In this document: positions 25,704 to 35,283 of the stretch, piece after piece | Layout of the letters: every line of letters begins with the position of its first letter | How positions within the stretch are numbered: position 1 is the stretch's first letter | Assembly (NCBI GenBank): GCA_012034595.1 | Contig: JAAUPE010000042.1 | Coordinates: forward strand, 1 to 50,128 | Direction: 5' to 3' | From: Calothrix sp. CSU_2_0 | GTDB lineage: Bacteria; Cyanobacteriota; Cyanobacteriia; Cyanobacteriales; Nostocaceae | Length of the DNA stretch: 50,128 nt | Notes under the pieces: model-generated | Databases searched by the model: none | Seen by the model: only the letters and a program-made list of their open reading frames with translations | Told to the model about the DNA's origin: nothing | Translations under genes and position numbers: made by a program

Positions 25704-26675
25704 TCAATCTTCTAACCATGTCAAAATGGGGTTACGGCTTTCTGCTAAACCTTTGTAAGTTAGGGAATCTGGTGTCATTGATTTGATGGCTGAAATTAGT
25801 TTTTGTCTCTTTGTTGTATCTTTCTTGATTTCTGCGACATCTTCAAAGTAGGTACGAATGGTAAAGATAGCTGCATCACATTCTGGTAAACCCCAAATTA
25901 CTTGACGTTCGATGCGTAAATATAGATTCGGATGATTAATGTCAAATTTTCGACCTTGGGATTGGTGAATCGGTGTATTTGGAGGTGCTTCGGGATGGTG
26001 GTTGAGGTAAGTATCGGTACTTAATCCCCAAGCAAATCTTACCATTGGTTTGTGAGTAATCATGGTATTCACGATCGCGTTTCCCCGTTGGTTCATTTTT
26101 TCCATTCCCGCAACTGGTGTATGAATGCTAGTGAAATTTTTGCCTATTTTATCTGCTGCTGACCAATGATTGGGGAAACAAAGATGGATTGCACTTACCC
26201 AGTTTGTGCCATCTGTAGCGCGACTGATTACGGTAATATCTTCTTGTACTTGTGTTGCTAATGCATCGAGTGTGGAAATGTAAGCAGGGGAAACTGGTTT
26301 GATTTGGGTTTCGACTTTTTTTAGGTGGTATTGGGAATCGAGATAAATTTTTTCGTTGGTGAGGTGACAATGCAAAATTAAAGTATGGTTTGTTAAACTT
26401 TCAAGCTGAAAATATTGGGGATGTTCGAGGGTAAGACGGGAGATAATTAGATGCGCGATCGCAGTAGCTACGGTATCGGAATAGTTGTAAGTTTGGTAAT
26501 ATTTTTTGAGTTGTTCGCTGCGTGAATGTAGCTTTGTGCGACGATATTCAGCGAAATTCTCGTCTATTTGAAATACCTGTCCGTCAGCGATATCATTACC
26601 GAAGTTGGAACCGAAAGGAACCATTCCTGGTTTGACTTCATATTTTCCATTTTCTAAAGGGAAGTATTTAGTCAT
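25704..26675 (-). CDS. DUF3445 / heme-dependent oxidative N-demethylase-like protein
   Basis: A 323-residue protein of the HODM family (DUF3445), whose characterised members are heme-containing oxygenases that demethylate secondary amines using electrons from partner subunits. Recognised by the N-terminal YFPLENGKYEVKPGMVPFG (4-22), the central ITVISRATDGTNWVSAIHLCFPNHWSAADKIG, the motif FTSIHTPVAG and the C-terminal LYLRIERQVIWGLPECDAAIF. The full family length is present. The reductase and small subunits of the Pseudomonas system are not in the window, so electron supply is unknown. It lies beside a TetR regulator and a Rieske oxygenase remnant, which suggests a former small oxidative-catabolism cluster. 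Convergent with the TetR gene. Confidence 0.85.
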   Translation of the reverse strand: MTKYFPLENGKYEVKPGMVPFGSNFGNDIADGQVFQIDENFAEYRRTKLHSRSEQLKKYYQTYNYSDTVATAIAHLIISRLTLEHPQYFQLESLTNHTLILHCHLTNEKIYLDSQYHLKKVETQIKPVSPAYISTLDALATQVQEDITVISRATDGTNWVSAIHLCFPNHWSAADKIGKNFTSIHTPVAGMEKMNQRGNAIVNTMITHKPMVRFAWGLSTDTYLNHHPEAPPNTPIHQSQGRKFDINHPNLYLRIERQVIWGLPECDAAIFTIRTYFEDVAEIKKDTTKRQKLISAIKSMTPDSLTYKGLAESRNPILTWLED

Positions 26676-26839
26676 AATAGTCAGAATTCGGTGTTCAGGG
26701 GTCAGAAGTCAAAATTAAGAATCAAAAATTTCAAATTAATCATAGAATTAATGTGGAATTTCTGCTGATACAATTTATTAATTAAATTTTACTTAATTTA
26801 TATTTCTCAAAAATCAAAATCCCTAACTATAGAAATATT

Positions 26840-28099
26840 ATGCTTGATTTAACGAAACTGACGCGACAAATTCAAGGATTGAGTCAACATCTAACCCAAG
26901 AAGCGATCGCAAGTCAAAAACGGTTGGAATTGGCAGAAAAACACCTCCAGAATTCGTTTACACGACAAGATGAAATAGTCGCGAAACAAGATAAATGGCG
27001 CGATCGCATTCTCTTTGCTAATGCTACACCCATTGAACCCCTGAATACCCGCATTGATATTCCGGTTCCCCCAAAAGTACATACTGTTATCGCTACCGAT
27101 GGTTCGCAAATTGCACCCAATCACCACGAAATTGCTTATTGCTATCTCTTAAATATTGGTAGGGTTGTCTTACATTACGGGCAAAATAAACACCCTCTTC
27201 TCGACAGTCTGCCAGAGGTATTCTACCGTCCCGAAGATTTGTATGCATCCCGCAAATGGGGTATTCGTACCGAAGAATGGATGAGTTTTTTACGTACAGC
27301 TAGCGAAGCTACCGTTTTAGCAGAATTGTCCTGTGCTGTGGTTAATGGAGATGCGATCGTCAATAAAGTCGTTAAAACCACAGAAAACCTGCCCCTGTTT
27401 TCTCCCCCAGAATCCCCTACTTCTTCCCCTCGAATTCCCACTTTGGCAATGGTGGATGGTTCGTTAATTTACTGGTTTCTCGAACAAATTCCCCTCGAAG
27501 CTAGGGAAACTATTCTACCTCCCATTCTCGAAGCTTGGGGGCAAATGAAAGATGCAAAAGTTCCTTTGATGGGATATTTGAGTGCTTCTCGGAATGTGGA
27601 AGCGACGAATTTTTTACGTTTGGCTGTATGTACTCATCCCGTTCCCGATTGCATGAGCTTTTGTCCAAATCAACTCGATAAGGTTCCATGTAAAGTTTTT
27701 GACCCACTCCGCGATAGCGCGCTCTGGGCAACCCAACTCAAACCCGGACAGCGAGGACCTTTGTGGAAGAGTAATGCGAAAATACTGGATTTATACCAAG
27801 ACCAGCAAATCTATTTTTGCTATGTTCATGTAGGTACAGAAATCGCTCGGATTGAGATACCATGCTGGGTAGCGGAAGATATGGAGCTATTTAATGAAGC
27901 TTTGGGATTAACGTTAGCGCAGGTACAAAAAGGTTACGGTTATCCAGTTGCGATCGCGGAAGCGCATAATCAAGCTGTGGTGAGAGGAGGGGATAAAACC
28001 CGCTTCTTTTCGCTGTTGGAGCGACAAATGATTAAAGCTGGTTTGAAAAATGTGGGAACTTCCTTTAAAGAAGCGAGAAAACGAGGAAGTATTGCTTGA
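26840..28099 (+). CDS. NurA-domain nuclease
   Basis: A 419-residue protein with the NurA fold, a 5'-3' nuclease family that in archaea works with HerA in DNA end processing; cyanobacterial members are stand-alone. The two acidic motifs are seen: Asp87 in VIATDGSQI and Asp206 in LAMVDGSLIYW, the first being the core metal-binding motif. The C-terminal block (EAHNQAVVRGGDKTRFFSLL) is also typical. The first 50 residues are a predicted coiled coil. No HerA-like gene is adjacent. ATG 26840 is the only plausible start. Confidence 0.85.
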   Translation: MLDLTKLTRQIQGLSQHLTQEAIASQKRLELAEKHLQNSFTRQDEIVAKQDKWRDRILFANATPIEPLNTRIDIPVPPKVHTVIATDGSQIAPNHHEIAYCYLLNIGRVVLHYGQNKHPLLDSLPEVFYRPEDLYASRKWGIRTEEWMSFLRTASEATVLAELSCAVVNGDAIVNKVVKTTENLPLFSPPESPTSSPRIPTLAMVDGSLIYWFLEQIPLEARETILPPILEAWGQMKDAKVPLMGYLSASRNVEATNFLRLAVCTHPVPDCMSFCPNQLDKVPCKVFDPLRDSALWATQLKPGQRGPLWKSNAKILDLYQDQQIYFCYVHVGTEIARIEIPCWVAEDMELFNEALGLTLAQVQKGYGYPVAIAEAHNQAVVRGGDKTRFFSLLERQMIKAGLKNVGTSFKEARKRGSIA

Positions 28100-28128
28100 T
28101 TGGTTAATGGTTAATGGTTAATGGTTAG
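28096..28128. repeat. 7-bp repeat (GGTTAAT)
   Basis: About four copies of GGTTAAT follow the NurA stop codon; its complement ATTAACC is repeated at 48294-48357. Confidence 0.75.
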
Positions 28129-28163
28129 GGAACGCCAAGAAATAAATCCTCTAATATTGTAGG

Positions 28164-28182
28164 GGTGGGGTCTCCCCACCCT
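28164..28182 (+). terminator. Hairpin after the NurA gene (GGGTGGGG/CCCCACCC)
   Basis: A perfect 8-bp G/C stem with a TCT loop, 64 bp after the stop. It is identical in stem and loop to the hairpin after ppsA (48218-48236) and similar to that after folE. Confidence 0.6.
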
Positions 28183-28306
28183 TCGCGTGATAGTGTTGGT
28201 AAGTATATAGTTTAAAGATTTGATTTTCTGGAAGTCCCTTAGTGGTTAATCACAGAAGTGGTTGGGGAAAGTTAACTTAAGATGGTAGGAATGTACAAAA
28301 ATAATT

Positions 28307-28870
28307 ATGCCGAAATTCCCGCCGAAAGACTATATCGAAGCTGTTAATTTTCCAACCGAAATTAGCTTAAACCCGATTGGTGTAGTACATTCCCCCTATA
28401 AAGAAAGACACGGTACACCAAGACAATCTCAACTGCGATCGCTACCTCCAGATTATCAGCCAGTTGTAGCGCAAATTGAACTTTTCCCCCACATCGTACC
28501 TGCGATCGCGCTCAAGGATTTGGAAAGTTTTGAGCGCATTTGGATAATTTCCTGGTTACATCTCAATAAACACTGGAATCCTACTGTAATTCTCCCACGG
28601 GGACCCCGCGTTCGTCGAGGGACTCTGGCAACTCGCGCACCCCATCGTCCTAATCCTATCGGACTTAGTGCTGTTAAACTAATAAAAATTGCAGGTTTGG
28701 TTTTGGATGTGGAGGGTATTGATTTGCTCGACCAAACTCCTATTTTAGATATTAAGCCTTATGTCACCTATTGCGATGCTTTTGCTGATGCTAGGTGTGG
28801 TTATGTGAGTGAGATGGAAAATACCCAAGAACAGGAAATTGATATATTTGGAAAAAATACCCTTAGATAA
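28307..28870 (+). CDS. trmO: tRNA (N6-threonylcarbamoyladenosine(37)-N6)-methyltransferase TrmO
   Basis: SAM-dependent enzyme that methylates t6A37 of certain tRNAs to m6t6A; the older name of the family is TsaA/UPF0066. The 187 residues include the diagnostic IGVVHSPYKERHGTPRQ (24-40), RRGTLATRAPHRPNPIGLS and LDQTPILDIKPYV motifs; these form the SAM-binding and dimer barrel. The C-terminal insertion of the E. coli enzyme is reduced. ATG 28307 gives about 17 variable residues before the core. No operon partner. Confidence 0.92.
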   Translation: MPKFPPKDYIEAVNFPTEISLNPIGVVHSPYKERHGTPRQSQLRSLPPDYQPVVAQIELFPHIVPAIALKDLESFERIWIISWLHLNKHWNPTVILPRGPRVRRGTLATRAPHRPNPIGLSAVKLIKIAGLVLDVEGIDLLDQTPILDIKPYVTYCDAFADARCGYVSEMENTQEQEIDIFGKNTLR

Positions 28871-29051
28871 CTTCACCGCAAAAACTATTTTTTATCTGTG
28901 CATCTGTGGTTATTCAATAAGACCTAAAAAACCGAATTTATCAAGCAAAAATTTAGGTTTTGATGATTAGTTATTCTCAATAAACTGCGTTTTTTCCCCA
29001 GGTACAAGATATCAGGTATCGTGACTAAAAATTAATTAATAACTTAAAAAT

Positions 29052-29849
29052 ATGCAAGAAGATATAGAAACTATAAACAATATTGATTTGACTTTAGAAT
29101 TATTACATGTTCAATCAAATACATCATTTGATTTAACTGCGAATCAAGAAGTAATTCGGATTGGGAAACCGAATGAGTTAATTGTGCCGGATATTAATCT
29201 TGCTGATTTAGCAGGAACTGATATTGTTTCTCGTCAACATGCCGAAATTCAGGCTAATGGCAGTAATTTTTACTTGATGGATTTAGGTAGTGTGAATGGT
29301 ACTTATTTGAATGATGTGGTGTTAGAACCGAAAAAACTCTATTTGTTAAATTTAGGCGATCGCATTTCGTTGGGTAGGGAAAATAAGGTGACTTTGATTT
29401 TTCAACACAAGCAAAATCCACCCCAAACTGAAATCGGAAAAATGAGTCAGACGGTGTTTCAACCCCAAGTTGCGAAAAAAGTTCACCTGAATTCAGTTGA
29501 TAAAACTAGTAAAGTTGTCGGTTTGGCTTTAATGGTTGCTTCCATAATTCTTGTGGCAGCAAATACACGTGTTGGTATCTTTGTGCGTATTCCTGGTGTG
29601 TTGTTATGCGTAGCGGGTACTGTATTTTTATTTCAGCGTCGCTTTAATCGTAATTGGGGATGGGTTTTAATTGCATTGGGAGCAGCTTTAATCTTATTTA
29701 CAGCGAATATTTTTGCTTCGATCAACTTACTGGCAATTATTGCATCTGCGGCTTTATTCCTGGCAGGTTATCAACTAATGACCACCGGAAAAGCCTTTAA
29801 TTATAGTTTACAAGATTTGCGATCGCTCCCCAAATTTTTGAAAAAATAA
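29052..29849 (+). CDS. FHA-domain membrane protein
   Basis: A 265-residue protein. Residues 12-122 form a forkhead-associated phosphothreonine-binding domain, shown by VIRIGKPNE (28-36), DIVSRQHAEIQ with the conserved S-R-x-H, and DLGSVNGTYLND. A Lys/Gln linker follows. From about 150 to 245 there are four hydrophobic stretches (VVGLALMVASIILVAA, IPGVLLCVAGTVFLF, WVLIALGAALILFTA, LLAIIASAALFLAG), so it is a polytopic membrane protein presenting a cytosolic FHA domain. It likely recruits phosphorylated partners to a membrane; the partner is unknown. Confidence 0.85.
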   Translation: MQEDIETINNIDLTLELLHVQSNTSFDLTANQEVIRIGKPNELIVPDINLADLAGTDIVSRQHAEIQANGSNFYLMDLGSVNGTYLNDVVLEPKKLYLLNLGDRISLGRENKVTLIFQHKQNPPQTEIGKMSQTVFQPQVAKKVHLNSVDKTSKVVGLALMVASIILVAANTRVGIFVRIPGVLLCVAGTVFLFQRRFNRNWGWVLIALGAALILFTANIFASINLLAIIASAALFLAGYQLMTTGKAFNYSLQDLRSLPKFLKK

Positions 29850-29863
29850 GGATAATTCGTAAT

Positions 29864-29894
29864 ACCCCTCCGGGGAGGCAAGCTACGTAGTTCG
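29864..29894. repeat. Short palindromic interspersed repeat
   Basis: Core CCCCTCCGGGGAGG followed by CAAGCTACGTAG. Similar to the palindromic element at 9849-9880, which also carries the CAAGCTAC tail. Confidence 0.45.
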
Positions 29895-30028
29895 TAATTC
29901 GTAATTTCTACTAATTTATAATACCCATTGAAAAATAATGCAAAATTTGTATTATTAAAACAATGACAATTACAGGATATCAGATGGTAAGATACAAAAC
30001 CCAAAAACCAACATCCAACATATTGTAA

Positions 30029-30049
30029 AGACGTTCCACCGGAACGTCT
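30029..30049. repeat. Hairpin AGACGTTCC/GGAACGTCT upstream of the phytochrome gene
   Basis: A perfect 9-bp stem (arms 30029-30037, 30041-30049) with an ACC loop, 47 bp before the phytochrome start. It belongs to the AGACG...CGTCT hairpin family at 21327 and 41159, so it is probably a repeat and not a gene-specific regulator. Confidence 0.55.
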
Positions 30050-30096
30050 CTACGGAAATCTAAAATCCAAAATCTAAAATCTAAAATCCTATAATT

Positions 30097-32384
30097 ATGA
30101 GCCAACCTGAAACCTACAATCAAATTCATCTACCTGGCTCAATTCAACCCCATGGTGTATTGTTGGAATTGAGTGAATCATTAGTGATTCTCCAGGTTAG
30201 CGATAATACGGAAGAATTCCTGGGTCAAAAACCTGAAACTTTACTGAATCAATCTCTAAATATTTTATGCAATCGAGAACAAATCACGACAATTCAACAA
30301 TCATTAACAGAACAATTAACAAATATAAATAATACTTCCGCTTCCCTAAAATTAAACCTGTCTACACCAACAAAAACCCAATATTTTGATGTCATAATTC
30401 ACCGCAACCCAACTAGCATCATTCTCGAACTCGAACCTGTTAACTCAAACAACCAAATGAGTTTTTTGAGCTTTCATAGCTTAGTTAATGATGCCATATT
30501 GCAAATGCGGCAAACATCTCAAATTGAAGATTTTTTTGATATAGCTACCAAACAAATCAGAAAAATCACCAACTTCGATCGCGTCATGGTCTACAAATTT
30601 GACCAAAATGGTTCTGGTTGCGTCATCGCTGAAGCCAAAAATGAAGCATTAGAATCATATCTTGGACTCCATTACCCAGCAACCGACATCCCCGAAACCT
30701 CCAGAAATTTGTACACAAAATCTTTATTACGCTTCATTCCCAACTTTAAAGCAAAATTTAGTCACCTCATCCCCACCAAACCCCTAGATTTAACTAACTC
30801 CAGACTGCGAAGCTATGATTCTTGCTGCTTCGAGTTTCATCAAAATATGGGAGTAGAAGCACTTCTAGTAATATCACTCATCCGCGATGGTGCAAAGCAG
30901 CCATCTGACGACTATCGCAAATTGTGGGGATTAATATCCTGTCACAATCAAACCCCCAAATACCTCCCCTACGAAACTCGCACAGCTTGCGAATTCTTGG
31001 GAGAAATTATATCCCTAGAACTGGGAAACAAACTCACTCAAGCGGAAATTGGCTATAAAAATAAACTCAATTCTCTACAATCCCAATTCATCGCTTCCAT
31101 CTCCAATGCAGACAACTTTATCGATGCACTTATCCATCCCGCACCACGTTTACTAGATGTCGTTAGTGCCAACGGTTGTGCGGTTTGTTTAGATGACGAA
31201 ATTACCCTAGTGGGAAATACTCCCAATCCTGAAGAAGTTCGTCAACTAATTGATTGGGCAGGTACTCATATTAGCGAAGACTTATTTACCACCGACTCTT
31301 TACCAAAGCTATACTCAGATTACAAAGCATTAAAAGATACTGCCAGTGGGTTATTGCTGCTGCGAATCTCCCGCGTTTTCCGTTACTACATAGTCTGGTT
31401 TCGTCCAGAAGTTCTGCAAACAGTCGATTGGGCAGGTAATCCGAATGATGCCATCAAACCCAATGATGATGGGACTTTTGAACTTTGCCCGCGTCATTCC
31501 TTCGAGTTGTGGCAAGAAACAGTTCGCTTTACTTCCCTACCTTGGCAACAGTGCGAAATCGACAGTGCCCTCGACTTACGCAATGCCATTGTTGGTATTG
31601 TTATTAACAAAGCCGACGAACTCGCCAAAATTAATCGCGAACTCGAACATAGTAACCGCGAACTTGATTCCTTTGCTTACGCAGCTTCCCACGATTTAAA
31701 AGAACCATTGCGGGGTATCCATAATTATTCGACGATTTTAATCGAAGATTATGCCCATCTCCTCGACGAAGAAGGTATGGACTGCCTAAATACCTTAGTC
31801 AGCTTAACGCAGCGCATGGATACCCTGATTGATGTCTTGCTGCGACTGTCCCAATTAGGACAAGCAGAATTGCGATCGCAACCCACCGATTTAAACGATG
31901 TCATCGATAAAGTACTGGAAATGTTTCGCGCTAGTCGTAAAGCCGAACACCTTGATATTCGTATTCCTCGCACCTTACCAACGATAGAATGCGACAGGGT
32001 TTTAATCAATGAAGTGTTTAGTAACTTGATAAGTAACGCTTTAAAATATAGCGATCGCACCGATAAATGGGTAGAAATTGGTTATATCGAACCCGACGAA
32101 AAAAATACCAAATATCTTAATAATTCTAAAAATACCAAAAGTTTTAATAATTCTAAATCCCCAATATTTTACGTTCGCGATAATGGAATTGGCATTCAAA
32201 ATCATCATTTAGAAACCATCTTTCGACTCTTCAAACGCTTGCACTCACAGGAAAAATACGGTGGTGGTGCAGGAGCGGGACTTGCGATCGCTAAAAAATA
32301 ATCGAACGTCATGGCGGTATAATCTGGGTAGAGTCCACATATGGCGAAGGTTCGACATTTTTATTTACACTTAATATAAATTAA
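30097..32384 (+). pseudogene. Cph1-type phytochrome histidine kinase, frameshift near the C terminus
   Basis: Red/far-red photoreceptor kinase. Domains in order: PAS (IHLPGSIQPHGVLLELSES, 10-28), GAF with YPATDIPETSR and the bilin site LRSYDSCCFEFHQNMGV, PHY with its tongue motif LCPRHSFELWQETVRFTSLPW, HisKA with FAYAASHDLKEPLRG (His532), and HATPase with the N box and DNGIGI. Cys243 aligns with the Cph1 chromophore Cys259, and Cys244 replaces the adjacent His. There is no N-terminal Cys before IHLPG, so it is not a biliverdin-type receptor. The frame stops at 32301 right after a A6 run (32293-32298); one more A would give AKKIIERHGGIIWVES and a stop at 32382-32384, completing the G2 region. 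It precedes its response regulator by 64 bp. Classified here as frameshifted: it may be a sequencing error or slippage. Confidence 0.88.
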
Positions 32385-32448
32385 CCAAATTCACTAAATT
32401 CACTTCATTTTTGAAGTCAATTCTCAAAATTCAGATCGAATCCAACTC

Positions 32449-32898
32449 ATGACAAAACAAGTTTGCGAACCTTTGCTTGTTGTTGAAGACAGCAATGAAG
32501 ATTTTACAATGCTGCAACGCTTGATGCGACGCATGGCAGTTCAAAACCCAATTTATCGATGTAGCAATGGAGATGAAGTTTTAGAATACCTCCAACGTCA
32601 AGGAAATTACGATAATCCCAAAACAGCACCAAGACCATCGGTGATACTCCTCGATCTAAATTTACCAGGTCTTGATGGGCGTGATGTCCTTGATCGACTC
32701 AAGCAAGATCGGAATTTTCGCGAAATCCCCATAGTCGTGTTCACAACCTCTTCCAATCCTAAAGATATTGAGTTGTGTTACCAAAAAGGTGCTAACGGTT
32801 ATTTAATTAAACCAATGAATTCTGAACAACTCCAAAATATTGTTCGCGCTTTTGTTGATTACTGGTTAGATGCGAATATTGCACCAAATGGTGAGTAG
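32449..32898 (+). CDS. rcp1: Rcp1-type response regulator
   Basis: A 149-residue single-domain receiver with no output domain, the phosphoacceptor for a cyanobacterial phytochrome kinase. Conserved sites: Glu13/Asp14, phosphoacceptor Asp69 in ILLDLNLPGLDG, Thr99/Thr100, and Lys121 in GYLIKPMN. The family-specific C-terminal extension FVDYWLDANI is present. It lies directly downstream of the phytochrome gene in the same direction, the classical cph1-rcp1 order. The Cys-containing phytochrome suggests the cphA/rcpA-type pair of Calothrix. Confidence 0.93.
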   Translation: MTKQVCEPLLVVEDSNEDFTMLQRLMRRMAVQNPIYRCSNGDEVLEYLQRQGNYDNPKTAPRPSVILLDLNLPGLDGRDVLDRLKQDRNFREIPIVVFTTSSNPKDIELCYQKGANGYLIKPMNSEQLQNIVRAFVDYWLDANIAPNGE

Positions 32899-32905
32899 AT
32901 AGGAA

Positions 32906-32950
32906 ATAAAGGGGAGGAAACTGGATTTCAATTCCTAGTTTCCCCTTTAT
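32906..32950. terminator. Bidirectional terminator between rcp1 and agrE
   Basis: Arms ATAAAGGGG(AGG)AAACT (32906-32922) and AGTTTCCCCTTTAT (32937-32950) pair with a 3-nt bulge, between two convergent genes. The AT-rich ends provide T-runs in each direction. Confidence 0.7.
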
Positions 32951-33012
32951 AAAGAGGTATTAAGGTAGCAATTTTGGCGTTTATAGATTAAATCTAAATC
33001 ATTAGCTAATTT

Positions 33013-35124
33013 TTAACCAGCTTTCCCCACATAAGGACTGGTTAACTTATCGAGTTGCTGCACCAACAAACTCAGGAATAAACCCACATCTGTCACCACA
33101 CCAACCGACTCGATCGAACCGCGATCGCTCAATTTTGTCACGACTGCGGGGTTGATATCAACACAAACTATTCTCACCCCGGATGGTGTCATATTTCCCA
33201 CTCCAATCGAGTGCAGCATCGATGACAGCATCAAAATCATTTCCGCACCTTTGATTTGTTCGGCGTATTCGACTTGTGCTTTAATTAAGTCCATCTGGGT
33301 ATCAGGCAAAGGTCCATCATCTCGAATCGAACCTGCGAGGACGAAGGGAACGTTATTTTTAACGCATTCGTACATAATCCCGCTTCTAATTACACCAGCT
33401 TCGACGGCTTTTTTGATGCTACCGTGATTGCGAATTGTGTTGATTACTTTGAGGTGATGTCTGTGTCCTCCCCGCACTGCAATACCTCGCTTCATATCCA
33501 CACCCAAAGATGTACCTAGCGTTGATTGTTCGATATCGTGAACTGCGATCGCATTTCCTCCTAGTAGGGATTGTACGTAGCCTTCGCGAATCAATCTCGA
33601 TAAATGTTCGCCACCACCTGTATGTATAACCACAGGACCAGCGCTGACAACAACTTTACCTCCAGCATCACGAATTTTACGTAACTCCCAAGCCACTTGT
33701 TCGACGACTAGTTCGACTCGACGTTCGCTGGAAACTCCCGCAGACATGAAGCTAAATTCCTCGGAATTGCGTTTTTCCCGCGATTCTGTTTTACGGATTG
33801 TGCGGATGCCAAATACATCAACAACAACACTTTCACTTGTTTCCAAATCCCGTAATAACTTACATTTTGCGACCATTCCTTGGGGAGTTTGGGAAATTGC
33901 GATCGCACCATCCATACGCTGATTCTGTACCTGTATCCATTCACCGTTGATTCTCACTTCGGTAGGATAAATTGTGGTGACATAAAAATCATCAGGTGCA
34001 ACACCGTTTTTAATTACGGGTTCGAGTTTTGCATCACGTTCGTCTTCGGGTAAATCCACTGCACCTAAATCGATCAGGTGGGAGATAATGCTTTCCATCA
34101 CTTCATGGGATGGTGCGGATACTCTTACTTCGGCTGCTGAGGTGCTTTGACGCTGTTCTCCCAAGTTAAAATTGAGAACTTGGAAACTACCACCATTATC
34201 TATAATTAAATCTAATGCTCGATTAATTAAGCCGGAGTCGAGTAAGTGCCCTTGGATGCTAATAACGCGACTTTCAACGTGGATATTGGCATGAACATCG
34301 GCAAGCACTGGTTCGGTGACACGTAATGTCAAACATTTAGCTGCACCACCAGCTTTGAGAAATTCAGTTAGCGGGGTTTCGAGTATTTGGAAACCAACTT
34401 CGTTGAGTCGTGCTTTCAAGCCATCGGAAGCTTTATTCATGACGACGATATGCTCTAAATTTACCGCATTGCAGGCAAAGTTGACCGCATCAGCTTCGGC
34501 GATCGCAATCCGTTTTTCTGGAGCAACCCGCATTTCAATCAAGCGATTGGAGTAGGAATCAAATGCACCTGGGTAATAAAGCAAATAGCCGTTAGCGAGG
34601 GGACAAAAACAGGTATCGAGATGGTAAAATCGGTCATCGATTAGTCGTAGGGAAAACACCTCAATATCGAGCCATTTTGCCAGATATGGGTGCGAATCTA
34701 ACTCCGAACGGAAACCGTAACCAGCCCATAACCAACGTCCTTCCCTGTCTAAAAGGGCATCCCCAGCACCTTCAAATGGTAAATCCTTGGGAAGTTCGTA
34801 AACGCTATAACCATGTTGTTCAAACCATTCTTTGAAAAATGGCTCTTCTCCCTGGCGTTCTTTGTGTAAAAAGCGACTTAAAACTACATTGTCACCCAGT
34901 ACTAATCCCGCATTGGCGGTGAAAACCATATCGGGTACACCTTTCTGGGGTGCAACTAAATCTACTTTTGCATGTTGCTTTAAAATTTGATACAACCCTT
35001 GCCACTGTTCGACCGCGCGATCGCGTGACGATTTGTGGATATTTCCCTCCATCCAAGGGTTAATTACATAGTCTACATCGTAGTGGTCGGGGGCGCACAT
35101 CAAAATCGAAATGTGAGAAGTCAT
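33013..35124 (-). CDS. agrE: Bifunctional arginine dihydrolase / ornithine cyclodeaminase (AgrE/ArgZ)
   Basis: A 703-residue enzyme. The N-terminal 280 residues are an arginine dihydrolase of the guanidine-modifying superfamily; His168 (RFYHLDTC) and the nucleophile Cys264 (GGAAKCLTLRV) are present. The C-terminal part is the LOR/SDH-type ornithine cyclodeaminase region (SAGPVVIHTGGGEHLSRLIR, GVRIVCVDINPAVVTKL). In Anabaena AgrE converts arginine to ornithine and then proline with release of ammonia, while the Synechocystis enzyme feeds an ornithine-ammonia cycle; it would mobilise nitrogen from cyanophycin-derived arginine. Full length, ATG start at 35124. No linked cyanophycinase gene. Confidence 0.94.
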   Translation of the reverse strand: MTSHISILMCAPDHYDVDYVINPWMEGNIHKSSRDRAVEQWQGLYQILKQHAKVDLVAPQKGVPDMVFTANAGLVLGDNVVLSRFLHKERQGEEPFFKEWFEQHGYSVYELPKDLPFEGAGDALLDREGRWLWAGYGFRSELDSHPYLAKWLDIEVFSLRLIDDRFYHLDTCFCPLANGYLLYYPGAFDSYSNRLIEMRVAPEKRIAIAEADAVNFACNAVNLEHIVVMNKASDGLKARLNEVGFQILETPLTEFLKAGGAAKCLTLRVTEPVLADVHANIHVESRVISIQGHLLDSGLINRALDLIIDNGGSFQVLNFNLGEQRQSTSAAEVRVSAPSHEVMESIISHLIDLGAVDLPEDERDAKLEPVIKNGVAPDDFYVTTIYPTEVRINGEWIQVQNQRMDGAIAISQTPQGMVAKCKLLRDLETSESVVVDVFGIRTIRKTESREKRNSEEFSFMSAGVSSERRVELVVEQVAWELRKIRDAGGKVVVSAGPVVIHTGGGEHLSRLIREGYVQSLLGGNAIAVHDIEQSTLGTSLGVDMKRGIAVRGGHRHHLKVINTIRNHGSIKKAVEAGVIRSGIMYECVKNNVPFVLAGSIRDDGPLPDTQMDLIKAQVEYAEQIKGAEMILMLSSMLHSIGVGNMTPSGVRIVCVDINPAVVTKLSDRGSIESVGVVTDVGLFLSLLVQQLDKLTSPYVGKAG

Positions 35125-35283
35125 AAAAAGTCACCAGCGAGATGCTATCTGCCTGTCTAGAATATAACTAAGCGCGATTTTATCGAAGATTTGTCATCAA
35201 TCGCCTACAATCTTAACTGGGAATTTTAATCGCAGTCGATGTCAAATTTCGTAAGTTTAACAAACATTCTTTGCTTTTAATTC

